NCBI GenBank assembly: GCA_012729785.1
Contig: JAAYCL010000001.1
Location: forward strand, 1-64,000
Source of the DNA: Chlamydiota bacterium
Lineage (GTDB): Bacteria; Auribacterota; Tritonobacteria; UBA1439
Reading direction: 5' to 3'
DNA length: 64,000 nt
Part shown: piece after piece, positions 45,504 to 54,437 of the stretch
Numbering within the stretch: position 1 is the first letter of the stretch
Layout: each line of letters begins with the position of its first letter
The notes under the pieces: model-generated
Database searches by the model: none
What the model saw: the letters and a program-made list of their open reading frames with translations, nothing else
Told to the model about the DNA's origin: nothing
Program-made: the position numbers and the translations under genes

Positions 45504-47192
45504 ATGAAGCTCGCCCGGGAACGGACGGAGTTGCTGAGCCGCGTCAAATGGTTCATGCTGCTCCGGCTGATCCTGATATCGGTCCTGATGCCGGTCAGCG
45601 CCTGGGTCTTCGGGCAGGGGGCCACCCCCTTCTTCTTCGTCATCGGGGTGCTCTACTGCGCCACGCTCCTCTACATCGTCCTTTTGAAGACGCCGGTGCG
45701 GCTCAGGACGCAGGCGTACGGGCAGTTCCTCTTCGACGCCGCGGTCGTGACCGCGTTGCTGAGCTTCACCGGGGGGATCAACAGCAACTTCGTGTTGCTC
45801 TACGTGCTGGTGATCGTCTTCGCGAGCCTCATCCTCGGGAGACAGGCGGGGATGGTCCTCGCGGTCAGCTCCAGCGGCTTCTACGCCGTCCTCGCCCTCC
45901 TGGAGTGCTGCAGCCTTCTCCCCCCCGCCCTGGACCCTGCGCGCGGCCTTACCTGCGACCCGGTCTACGCGGCCTACCTGGTGCTGGTGCGCGCCACCAT
46001 CTTCTGCATCCTCGGCTACTTCGCGGATTACCTGGTGAACAGCCTGTACGCGAACCGGATCGAGATCGAGGATCTGAAGAAGCTCAACGAGCGGATCCTC
46101 ACCCAGATCAACGGCGGTCTCATCACCACCGACGCCTCCGGCAGGATCATCTTCGCCAACGAGGGCGCCGAGGAGGTCCTGGGCTACACGCGCGCCGAGA
46201 TGATCGGGAAGAGCTGGCACGCCTTCCTGGGCCGCACGGTCGGCGATTTCGACGACCGCTGGCTGGTCGAGGAGGCGAGGTCGTTCGCGCGCTGCGAGAT
46301 ATGGGTGGCGCGCAAGAACGGCACGGAGATCCCGGTCGGCTTCACCGTGTCGAGCCTCGTGGACGGGGACGGGACGCCGCTCGGGCTGCTCATCCTCTTC
46401 AGGGACCTGACGCAGATGCGCCAGCTGGAGGAACGGATGCGCCGGGCCGACCGCCTCTCCGCCGCCGGGGCCATCCTCGCCGGGGTCGCCCACGAGGTCC
46501 GCACGCCGCTCACCGCCATCCGCGGGGCGGTGGAGGTGCTCAAGGAGAGCGGGTTCGGAGACGGCGAGGGCGCCGCGATGGCGGAGATCATCATCAAGGA
46601 GTCGGACCGGCTCAACAGGATCATCAGCGATTTCCTGGTCTCCGGGGGCCCGGGCCGCGACTCCCGCGCCGTGGAGGATCTCGGCGCCATCGTCGACGAG
46701 GTGATCCGTGTCGAGAGGCAGACGCGGCAGGGGGGCGAGGGGCTCCGCGTCGTCAGGGACCGCGCCGAGAAGTCGGTGCGGGCGCGCGTCGACAGCGCGC
46801 AGATGAAGCAGGTCTTCATCAACCTCATCGACAACGCCCTCGACGCGGCGTCGCCGCGGGGCGAGGTGACCGTCGGCGTCGAGCGGGTTCCCGCGCGCCC
46901 CGGGGAGACACCCGCCGCCCGGGTGCGGGTGGAGAATACGGGGCCCGGGATGAACGCCGAGGGGATGGCGCGCCTGTTCGAGCCGTTCTATTCGACGAAG
47001 CGGAGCGGCACCGGCATGGGGCTGTTCATCGCGGAACGGATCGTCCGCGGCCACGGGGGCCGGCTCGACGCCGAGAGCCGCGAGGGGCGGACGGTCTTCA
47101 CGGTCACGCTCCCGTGCGAGGAGGATGCGGGCGCGGGCGCGCGAGGGAGCGCGGGGCCGCCCCCCGCGGCTCCGCCGAATTCGGGCGGATGA
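45504..47192 (+). CDS. pilS: PilS-like membrane sensor histidine kinase
   Basis: 562 aa. Six hydrophobic segments (about 15-185), a PAS domain (about 195-310), HisKA with phospho-acceptor H330 in AGVAHEVRTPL, and HATPase_c: N-box QVFINLIDNALDA, G1 NTGPGM, F-box FEPFYSTK, G2 GTGMGLFI. Layout and position next to a PilR-type regulator identify it as PilS; in Pseudomonas PilS senses pilin level in the membrane. The C-terminus is a Pro/Ala tail. Confidence 0.88.
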   Translation: MKLARERTELLSRVKWFMLLRLILISVLMPVSAWVFGQGATPFFFVIGVLYCATLLYIVLLKTPVRLRTQAYGQFLFDAAVVTALLSFTGGINSNFVLLYVLVIVFASLILGRQAGMVLAVSSSGFYAVLALLECCSLLPPALDPARGLTCDPVYAAYLVLVRATIFCILGYFADYLVNSLYANRIEIEDLKKLNERILTQINGGLITTDASGRIIFANEGAEEVLGYTRAEMIGKSWHAFLGRTVGDFDDRWLVEEARSFARCEIWVARKNGTEIPVGFTVSSLVDGDGTPLGLLILFRDLTQMRQLEERMRRADRLSAAGAILAGVAHEVRTPLTAIRGAVEVLKESGFGDGEGAAMAEIIIKESDRLNRIISDFLVSGGPGRDSRAVEDLGAIVDEVIRVERQTRQGGEGLRVVRDRAEKSVRARVDSAQMKQVFINLIDNALDAASPRGEVTVGVERVPARPGETPAARVRVENTGPGMNAEGMARLFEPFYSTKRSGTGMGLFIAERIVRGHGGRLDAESREGRTVFTVTLPCEEDAGAGARGSAGPPPAAPPNSGG

Positions 47193-47264
47193 AGGCGGGG
47201 GCCCGCGCGGCCCGCCGTTTGAATCCCGTGAACCGCGCGCGTGGCGGGGCGAGGTGACGAACCG

Positions 47265-48656
<1,392 letters not shown>

Positions 48657-48668
48657 CGATGAACTGGT

Positions 48669-48708
48669 ATTTTGCGATTTTGCGAATTCAGCACATCAGT
48701 TTTCGCAT
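48669..48708. promoter_or_regulatory. Candidate PilR upstream activating sites
   Basis: ATTTTGCG occurs twice in tandem (48669-48676, 48677-48684), with a related TTTTCGCAT at 48700-48708. It lies about 105-140 bases upstream of the sigma54 -24 box, the normal distance for an activator site. The Pseudomonas PilR site (TGTC-based) is not present, so this is a hypothesis. The patch is AT-rich, unlike the surrounding DNA. Confidence 0.4.
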
Positions 48709-48810
48709 CTATGCGGAATCCGGGGCGGATGGAATGAGAATTAACCTCGATTCGGATCCTAACTAGTTGCGCTGCAGTGCAATGATGCATATGACATTAT
48801 ATATTTCAGA

Positions 48811-48826
48811 TGGAACGGATATTGCT
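48811..48826 (+). promoter_or_regulatory. Sigma54 (-24/-12) promoter of pilA
   Basis: TGGAAC (48811-48816), 5 bases, TTGCT (48822-48826): the GG and GC dinucleotides have the right 10-base gap between them. One mismatch to TGGCAC. Expected start of transcription is about 48837, which gives a leader of about 40 bases ending in AAAGGAGGTG (48859-48868) before ATG 48876. Confidence 0.75.
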
Positions 48827-48875
48827 TATCCAGGAAGTCGAACAGAGGAAACCTTCTGAAAGGAGGTGCGGTGAG

Positions 48876-49214
48876 ATGAGAAAGAGCGGGTTTACACTGG
48901 TGGAGATCATGATCGTAGTCGCGATCATCGGTCTCCTCGCTGCCATCGCCATCCCGAACTTCATTCGGGCGCGCGAGCAGACGCAGAAGAACTCCTGCCT
49001 CAACAACCTGCGCCAGTTCGACTCGGCGGTGCAGCAGTACGCGCTCGAGGCGGGTCTGGGGACCGGCGTCGACGTGACTGCGGCTCTCGACCCCTACCTC
49101 ACGAACCTGACGACGTCTTCCGCTTGTCCGGGCGGCGGCACCTACACGATCGGCGCCACGGGGACCGCGTCGAGCTGCAGCACGCACGGGTCGGTGTCCA
49201 CGTTCAACGAGTGA
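48876..49214 (+). CDS. pilA: PilA-like type IV pilin or pseudopilin
   Basis: 112 aa from ATG 48876. Prepilin leader MRKSG cleaved before F6, then FTLVE10IMIVVAIIGLLAAIAIPNF, the pilin helix with Glu5 of the mature form. Mature C-terminal domain is short with a Cys pair region (CPGGGTYTIGATG, then SCSTHG) typical of GspG-like short pilins of Omnitrophota/Verrucomicrobia type. An upstream in-frame ATG at 48810 overlaps the promoter and is not the start. Strong ribosome binding site. A terminator follows at once, so pilA is a single-gene unit. Confidence 0.9.
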   Translation: MRKSGFTLVEIMIVVAIIGLLAAIAIPNFIRAREQTQKNSCLNNLRQFDSAVQQYALEAGLGTGVDVTAALDPYLTNLTTSSACPGGGTYTIGATGTASSCSTHGSVSTFNE

Positions 49215-49241
49215 GGCCGCGCAGCGCGTAACGCAACAAGG

Positions 49242-49280
49242 AACGGGGCGGTATCCGGACGGATGCCGCCCCGTTTCGTT
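49242..49280 (+). terminator. Intrinsic terminator of pilA
   Basis: AACGGGGCGGTATCCG (49242-49257) pairs with CGGATGCCGCCCCGTT (49260-49275) as a 16-bp stem with one G-U pair, followed by TCGTT. It ends the pilA transcript 28 bases after the stop codon and 114 bases before the 3' end of the convergent gene. Confidence 0.75.
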
Positions 49281-49393
49281 GTCTATGCGCCTGCGCAACC
49301 GCCGCCCTTGCGCGCGTCTGTCGTGCCTGCCGGCGCCGCCTCGGCCGCTGCAGGACCCGGACGGCGTCGCGCGGGCGCCCTCGCCGCATAGGC

Positions 49394-51364
49394 TCAGTTC
49401 GCGTTCCGCATGAGTCGATGCGCCCTTTGCACCGCCGGCCCGAAGTCGGGGCGGCTCCTCGCGATGCCGCGATACGCCTCGAACGCCTCGCGCGTTTTAC
49501 CCTGCCTCTCGCAGCAGACCGCGAGCAGCATCTGCGCCTCGAATGAGGAGGGATCGACGGCGAGCGCTTCGCGGACGGCGCGCTCGGCGCGTTCCGGTTC
49601 GCCCGCGGCCAACAACGCCGAGGCGAGCTTGACGCCGAGCGCGGGATCCCTCGGCGCCGCCTCGACCGCCGCGGACAGTTCCCGGACGGCGTCGCGCGGC
49701 CGCCCCTCCTCGAGGGCGAGAAGGCCGGACACGGCGCGCACCTCCGGCGAGCCGGGCGCGAGGCGCGCCGCCTCCTCGATCTCCGCCCGCGCGTCGTCGG
49801 GGCGGTGCATCCAGAGGTAGGTGTGCGCGAGGTTGAGACGGGCGAGGAGCGAGCGCGGGTTGCGCGCGGCGACGTTTCGCAGGATCCGCTCGCTCTCCTC
49901 GTACCTCCCCTCGGCCGCGCGGATGAGCCCCAGGTTGATCTGCATCCGTTCGCTGTACGAACTGCGCGAGATTGTTTCGGAGTAGAAGGTGGCTGCGTCC
50001 CGCCAGTAGTCGTTGTGCAGGCGGGCGAGGGCGGAGAGGAGCAGGAGCGTCGCGACGCCCCCGGCGCGCCAGGCCGTCTGCGCGGCGGTTCCGTCGCCGG
50101 CCCGCCCGCTGTCCCCGTTCCCCGGCTGTGCGTCTCCTTCACATTGCGCGGATTCATCCGCTTGATGAGGAGGCGAGTTGCGAAGCCGTCGGCGCGCCAT
50201 GCCGCCGAGAAGGGAGCCCCACGCGTAAGCGATCGCGGCCGAGAGGCCGGCGAGCGGGAGGTAGAGAAACTGCTCCCCGATGAAGATCGCCCGGTCCGCG
50301 TACGCGGGGTAGAGCGGGAGGAGGTTGCCGGCGGGGAGGAGGGCGGCGAGCGCCCAGCACAAGAGCAGCGGGACGGGCGAGGCCCCCCGGCGGAGCAGCG
50401 CCCGCGCGACGACGAGCGCGGCGAGCAGCACGGCGGCGGCGGGGATGAGGGTCGCGGGCGTCACGGCCGGGGGAACGGGAAGGAACCGCTCCATATGGAG
50501 GCCGACGGGGAAGAAGATAAGGGCCGCGTACACGAAGATGCTCTTGGCGGCGGCGAGCAGGATGGGGAGGGAGGGGGGCGCGGCGGCGGGAGGGGGGAGG
50601 CCGGCGAGGCGCCGGCAAACCAGCACGAGACAGAGCGCGGCGGCGGACGCGCCGGCGAGGCGCAGGATCACGCCGCGCCTCCCGGGCGCCGGAGGGGCGC
50701 CTTTTCCGTCACGGGACGGAGCGGAGAGGGCCCCGGTCAGGAGGAGCAACAGGGGGGCGGCGAATGCGGACTCCTTCGACATCGCGGCGAGCGCCGTGCA
50801 GAGTCCCACGGCGCAGGCGGTCGCCGCTTCCCCCGCGCCGGAGGGGGCGGGCAGGGCGAGCCGCCGCGCGAGGAGGATGCAGCCGAGGAGGACGAAGAGG
50901 GCCGCGAGCAGGTCGGTCCGCCCGGAGATGTACGCCGCCGCGTTCGTCTGGAGCGGGTGGCAGGCGAAGAGGATCGCCGCGGGGAATGCGGCGGGCCGCG
51001 TGCGGGGAATGAGGCGGAACAGGAGGAGGACCAGCGCCGCGTTGAGCGCGTGCAGCCACACGTTCGTCAGGTGATAGCCGACGGGGGCAAGACCCCAGAG
51101 CGCGTGGTCGAGCGACAGGGTGACCAGCACCACGGGTCTCCAGTATGCGTTGACCGGACCGGTCCCGCCCCGCCGCCCGCCTCCCAGGAACTCCGAGGCA
51201 AAGTGCAGGGGGATGGAGCGGAGCCGGTGCGTGTTGACGTTGCGAATGATGAGGTGCGGATCGTCCCAGACGAAGCCGTGCCCCATCGTATTGGCGTAGA
51301 TTGCCCCCACGAGGAGCGCCACGATGAGATACCGCCCCCGGAGAACGGAGCGCGCGCGCCGCAT
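49394..51364 (-). CDS. TMTC-like membrane protein with C-terminal TPR repeats
   Basis: 656 aa. The first loop has FVWDDPHLIIRN (about 31-42) with the DD pair of GT-C glycosyltransferases, followed by about 9 TM segments to residue 440 and four to five TPR repeats (about 470-645; e.g. LARLNLAHTYLWMHRPDDARAEIEEAARLAPG as a degenerate unit). The layout matches protein O-mannosyl-transferase-like TMTC proteins, common in PVC-type bacteria. The donor would be a polyprenyl-linked sugar. The gene separates pilA from pilM on the opposite strand; target proteins (pilin or the TIG proteins) are speculative. Confidence 0.75.
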   Translation of the reverse strand: MRRARSVLRGRYLIVALLVGAIYANTMGHGFVWDDPHLIIRNVNTHRLRSIPLHFASEFLGGGRRGGTGPVNAYWRPVVLVTLSLDHALWGLAPVGYHLTNVWLHALNAALVLLLFRLIPRTRPAAFPAAILFACHPLQTNAAAYISGRTDLLAALFVLLGCILLARRLALPAPSGAGEAATACAVGLCTALAAMSKESAFAAPLLLLLTGALSAPSRDGKGAPPAPGRRGVILRLAGASAAALCLVLVCRRLAGLPPPAAAPPSLPILLAAAKSIFVYAALIFFPVGLHMERFLPVPPAVTPATLIPAAAVLLAALVVARALLRRGASPVPLLLCWALAALLPAGNLLPLYPAYADRAIFIGEQFLYLPLAGLSAAIAYAWGSLLGGMARRRLRNSPPHQADESAQCEGDAQPGNGDSGRAGDGTAAQTAWRAGGVATLLLLSALARLHNDYWRDAATFYSETISRSSYSERMQINLGLIRAAEGRYEESERILRNVAARNPRSLLARLNLAHTYLWMHRPDDARAEIEEAARLAPGSPEVRAVSGLLALEEGRPRDAVRELSAAVEAAPRDPALGVKLASALLAAGEPERAERAVREALAVDPSSFEAQMLLAVCCERQGKTREAFEAYRGIARSRPDFGPAVQRAHRLMRNAN

Positions 51365-51386
51365 CTTCTCCTCCTCCCGAGGAGAT

Positions 51387-51392
51387 ACTGTA
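51387..51392 (-). promoter_or_regulatory. Extended -10 box of the minus-strand TPR gene
   Basis: On the minus strand TGGTACAGT gives an extended -10 (TGN plus TACAGT) 22 bases before the ATG, with GGGAGGAGGAG between. No clear -35 at 17 bases. Position and RBS support it. Confidence 0.4.
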
Positions 51393-51466
51393 CCACACGC
51401 GCGGCGGGCCCGGCGACTGCGGCCGTTCCCCGGCGCGCCGCGACCCGGGCCATCCGGACCATCCGG

Positions 51467-51495
51467 TTGACATCCTCAATCGGGCCGAGTACACT
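51467..51495 (+). promoter_or_regulatory. Promoter of pilMNOPQ
   Basis: TTGACA (51467-51472), exactly 17 bases, TACACT (51490-51495), the best sigma70-type match in the window. Predicted start about 51502; GGGAGAGG precedes ATG 51563. Confidence 0.75.
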
Positions 51496-51562
51496 AGCGA
51501 CAAGGTCGGTGCGCGTGTGCGCGTGCCCGCGATCCAGGCGCGAGGCGGCCGGGAGAGGGCGG

Positions 51563-52600
51563 ATGCTTTCACATCTGCTTCCGAGGACGAGGCGAAAAGC
51601 CGGTCACGCCATCGGCCTCGACATCGGCTTCTCCTCGATCAAGCTGGTCGCCGTCAGCGGCGGCCCCGGGGCCTGGGCCCTGCGCGACAGCGCCATCGTC
51701 CCCCTCGAGCGCGACTCCGAGAACCCGATCCCCGTCAGCGCGGTCAGGAAGGCCCTCTCCGACGCGGTCGCGAGGCCCGGCCTCGACCTCTCCGACCTCC
51801 GCGTATCCGTTTCCGGCAAGGGGGTCATCGTCCGGCTCACGGAGATGCCGAGGATGACCCCCCTCGACCTCAAGTCCAGCATCAAGTACGAGGCGGAGAT
51901 GCTCCTCCCGTTCAGTCTCGACGACTGCGTCTTCGACTGCCCCATCCTCGACCCCGAGGCGAAGGACCGCCCCAAGATGAAGGTCGCGCTCGCCGCGGCG
52001 AGGAAGAGCGTGGTCAACGAGCGGCTCGAGCTCCTGAAGGAGATCGGGCTCGTCCCCAGGATCCTCGGCATCGACTCGATCGCCCTCGCCAACGCGTTCG
52101 AGTCGGCGATGCCCGACATCCCGCCGGATCAGACGGTCTCCCTGCTCCACATAGGCGCGGCCAGGACCATCCTGAACGTCATCACGGCCAAGGACCTCGG
52201 CCTGACGCGGGATATCGAGGTGGGGGGCAACAACGTCACGCTCGCCATCGCCCGCGGGCTCGGCATCCCGTTCGCGGAGGCGGAGCGGCGCAAGGAGGCC
52301 GCCGACCCGGCGGTGATGGAGTATATGAGCCCGATGGCGATGGTGCTCGCCCGCGAGCTCCGCTCCACCTTCGGCTACGTCTCGTCCAAGGCCGGCAAGA
52401 CCGTTCAGGCGATCTACCTCAGCGGCGGGTGCGCGCTCTGCCACGCGCTCAAGGAGACGCTCGCGGCGGAGTTCGGATTCACGGTCGCCCTCTGGGATCC
52501 GCTGCGGGGCATCTCGCTCGAGGGGGGGGCGGAACGCGAGGGGGTCCGCGGGCGGGAGTCGCTGCTGGCGGTGGCGACCGGCCTCGCGGTCGGCGAGTAG
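51563..52600 (+). CDS. pilM: PilM, type IV pilus actin-like protein
   Basis: 345 aa. Actin-like fold: GLDIGFSSIKLVAV (18-31), a substrate loop LLPFSLDDCVFDCPIL, LLHIGAARTILNVI for phosphate-2, and YLSGGCALCHAL near the end. It binds the N-terminus of PilN on the cytoplasmic side. First gene of pilMNOPQ. Confidence 0.93.
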   Translation: MLSHLLPRTRRKAGHAIGLDIGFSSIKLVAVSGGPGAWALRDSAIVPLERDSENPIPVSAVRKALSDAVARPGLDLSDLRVSVSGKGVIVRLTEMPRMTPLDLKSSIKYEAEMLLPFSLDDCVFDCPILDPEAKDRPKMKVALAAARKSVVNERLELLKEIGLVPRILGIDSIALANAFESAMPDIPPDQTVSLLHIGAARTILNVITAKDLGLTRDIEVGGNNVTLAIARGLGIPFAEAERRKEAADPAVMEYMSPMAMVLARELRSTFGYVSSKAGKTVQAIYLSGGCALCHALKETLAAEFGFTVALWDPLRGISLEGGAEREGVRGRESLLAVATGLAVGE

Positions 52601-52670
52601 GGGCGGGCCGCGGCGAGCGCCGCGCCGGGGCGGGGCGGCGGCCGACACAACCACGGGATTCGACGCGCCG

Positions 52671-53258
52671 ATGATACAGGTCAATCTGCTTCCCGAGGAG
52701 ATGCGCAAGATCGAGCGGATGCGCAAGGTCAAGGTGAACGTGGCCTTGCTCGTCGGCGCGGCGGCGGTGCTGGCGGCCGTCGTCATCGGCGTCATCCTCT
52801 TCGTCGTGGGGCGCCGGATGCGGGACCTGGCGGAGGTAAAAAGGCGCCTCCGCGAGATCACCCCGCAGCGGGAGGAGGCGGACGCGGTCGTCAAGAAAAA
52901 GCAGGAGATCGCCAAGGAACTCGGGGCGCTGGACGCGTTCAGCGCCAGGCGGCTGCTCTGGGGGCGGACGCTCAACGCGATAAGCGACGCGATGCCCCGC
53001 GAGCTGTTTCTCGGCAGGATCGGCTACAACTCCAAGCCGCCGGTCCTCCTGACCGTCAAGGGCGAGGCGGTCCCCGGGGCGGGGAACGAGAAGGTGGTGG
53101 AGTTCATCGAGTCCCTCCGCCGCACGCCGTTCTTCATCGATGCGTTCCCGCATCTGGATTACGCGATCGAGAGTCTCGACCAGGGACGCCGGTCGTTCGA
53201 GATCAAGTGCGCGCCGCCCGGCGCGGCGCAGCCGGACAAGGCGAAGAAGAAGAAGTAG
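52671..53258 (+). CDS. pilN: PilN, type IV pilus inner-membrane assembly protein
   Basis: 195 aa. The N-terminal IQVNLLPEE (2-10) is the PilM-binding signature. TM at about 24-46, then a coiled region and a ferredoxin-like periplasmic fold to 180; a lysine tail ends the protein. Starts 70 bases after pilM. Confidence 0.92.
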   Translation: MIQVNLLPEEMRKIERMRKVKVNVALLVGAAAVLAAVVIGVILFVVGRRMRDLAEVKRRLREITPQREEADAVVKKKQEIAKELGALDAFSARRLLWGRTLNAISDAMPRELFLGRIGYNSKPPVLLTVKGEAVPGAGNEKVVEFIESLRRTPFFIDAFPHLDYAIESLDQGRRSFEIKCAPPGAAQPDKAKKKK

Positions 53259-53363
53259 GATGGGGTCGGCGGCCGCGGGTCTTTGCTGACACGGCACGGG
53301 GAGCCGGTACGGCCGGCTGAACGGGGCGCGTTGCGCGAACCGCCTGAACCCCGCACGGTGATT

Positions 53364-53960
53364 ATGGGCCTGGAAAAGAAGCAGATCGAGATCATCGCGG
53401 TCTCGGCGATGTTCGGCCTGCTGGCGATAGTCCTCGCCTGGCAGCTGTGGCCCTCCGCGAAAACCACGGACGGCAAGGAGCCGCTGGAGTCGCCCGGCTC
53501 CTACCGCGAGCAGTTGCAGAAGGCGGAGATGGCGGTGAAGGGCCTTTCGCGTCTCCGGGAGGAGACGGAGGAGCTTCAGAAGAAACGGGATGCCGCGCTG
53601 AAGGAGGTCCCGCTCGAGACCGACCACACCTGGCTCTCCCGCCAGGTCAACGAGCACGCGGCCCGGGCGGGGGTCAAGGACGTGAGTCAGCGCTACCTCC
53701 CCGCCGCGGCGGGGGGCGGCTCCCTCGGCGACGAGCTCAAAACGAACTACTCGGAACGCACCTGGGAACTCAGGATGCAGTGCGGGTACCACGAGCTCGG
53801 CCAGTTCCTCGCCGGGATCGAGGGGGCCAACAGGTTCCTCGAGGTCACGGACATCTCGATAGAGGGCAACGATCCGGCGGGGCAGAAGGTGGTGCTCATC
53901 GTGCGCTACCTCACGGGCAAGGGGAAGGATGCGCAGCCCCCTGCGCCCACAACGAGGTAG
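53364..53960 (+). CDS. pilO: PilO, type IV pilus inner-membrane assembly protein
   Basis: 198 aa from ATG 53364; GTG 53358 is an alternative and upstream TTG is unlikely. Short cytoplasmic start, TM (about 8-26), coiled coil (about 48-80) and a PilO-like periplasmic fold with the LGQFLAGIEGANRFLEVTDI region. Forms a heterodimer with PilN. No good ribosome binding site is visible, so the start is uncertain. Confidence 0.85.
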   Translation: MGLEKKQIEIIAVSAMFGLLAIVLAWQLWPSAKTTDGKEPLESPGSYREQLQKAEMAVKGLSRLREETEELQKKRDAALKEVPLETDHTWLSRQVNEHAARAGVKDVSQRYLPAAAGGGSLGDELKTNYSERTWELRMQCGYHELGQFLAGIEGANRFLEVTDISIEGNDPAGQKVVLIVRYLTGKGKDAQPPAPTTR

Positions 53961-54046
53961 CCGGGCCGCCGGGCGCGGAACGCCCGGGGGGCAGGCGGGG
54001 CCGGAAAACGGCCCCGGGAGCCCCGGGATCGCGGGGGAAACGGACG

Positions 54047-54436
54047 ATGCGGCAGGGGATTCGCCTCGGGATGGCGGGGCTTGTTTTTTCCCTCGCAGGG
54101 GGTATACTGTCTGCGGAGTCGTTTGTCTACGACAGCCACGGGAGGCGCAACCCGTTCCTCCCCCCGGTGGAGGAGAAGAAGCAGGAGGAGATCGTCGTCG
54201 AGGAGTCCGTGGTCGACATCGAGCCGTTCCGCGCCTGGTTCATCGAGCACACGAGCGGCGTGCTCTTCGACCCCGAAAATCCGCGGGTCCTCATCGGCGA
54301 CGAGATCGTCGAGATAGGGGAGGAGGTCAACGGCTGCACCATCGTCGAGATCAGGCCGGATGGCTTCGTGTTCATCTTCGCGAATCAACGGGTGGAGGTG
54401 CCCCTGCGGCGTGACCCTGAAAGAGAGAGGAGATAG
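54047..54436 (+). CDS. pilP: PilP-like lipoprotein-position protein
   Basis: 129 aa. Signal peptide at about 1-23 without a clear lipobox, then RRNPFLPP (residues 33-40), the conserved N-terminal motif of PilP, a Glu/Val-rich segment and a small beta domain with LIGDEIVEIGEEVNGCTIVEIRPD-type strands. It links PilN/O with PilQ. It is shorter than Neisseria PilP (about 180 aa). Identified mainly by motif and by position directly before pilQ. Confidence 0.75.
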   Translation: MRQGIRLGMAGLVFSLAGGILSAESFVYDSHGRRNPFLPPVEEKKQEEIVVEESVVDIEPFRAWFIEHTSGVLFDPENPRVLIGDEIVEIGEEVNGCTIVEIRPDGFVFIFANQRVEVPLRRDPERERR

Positions 54437-54437
54437 G

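Noticed and set aside
48810-48875. Upstream ATG at 48810 as the pilin start
   Set aside because: It would cover the sigma54 promoter and ribosome binding site and give a 27-residue leader; the MRKSG leader at 48876 fits prepilins.
49356-49373. 18-bp match CCCGGACGGCGTCGCGCG to 49681-49698 as a repeat element
   Set aside because: Second copy lies in the TPR gene coding sequence; short and GC-rich, best explained by decayed coding remnant or chance.
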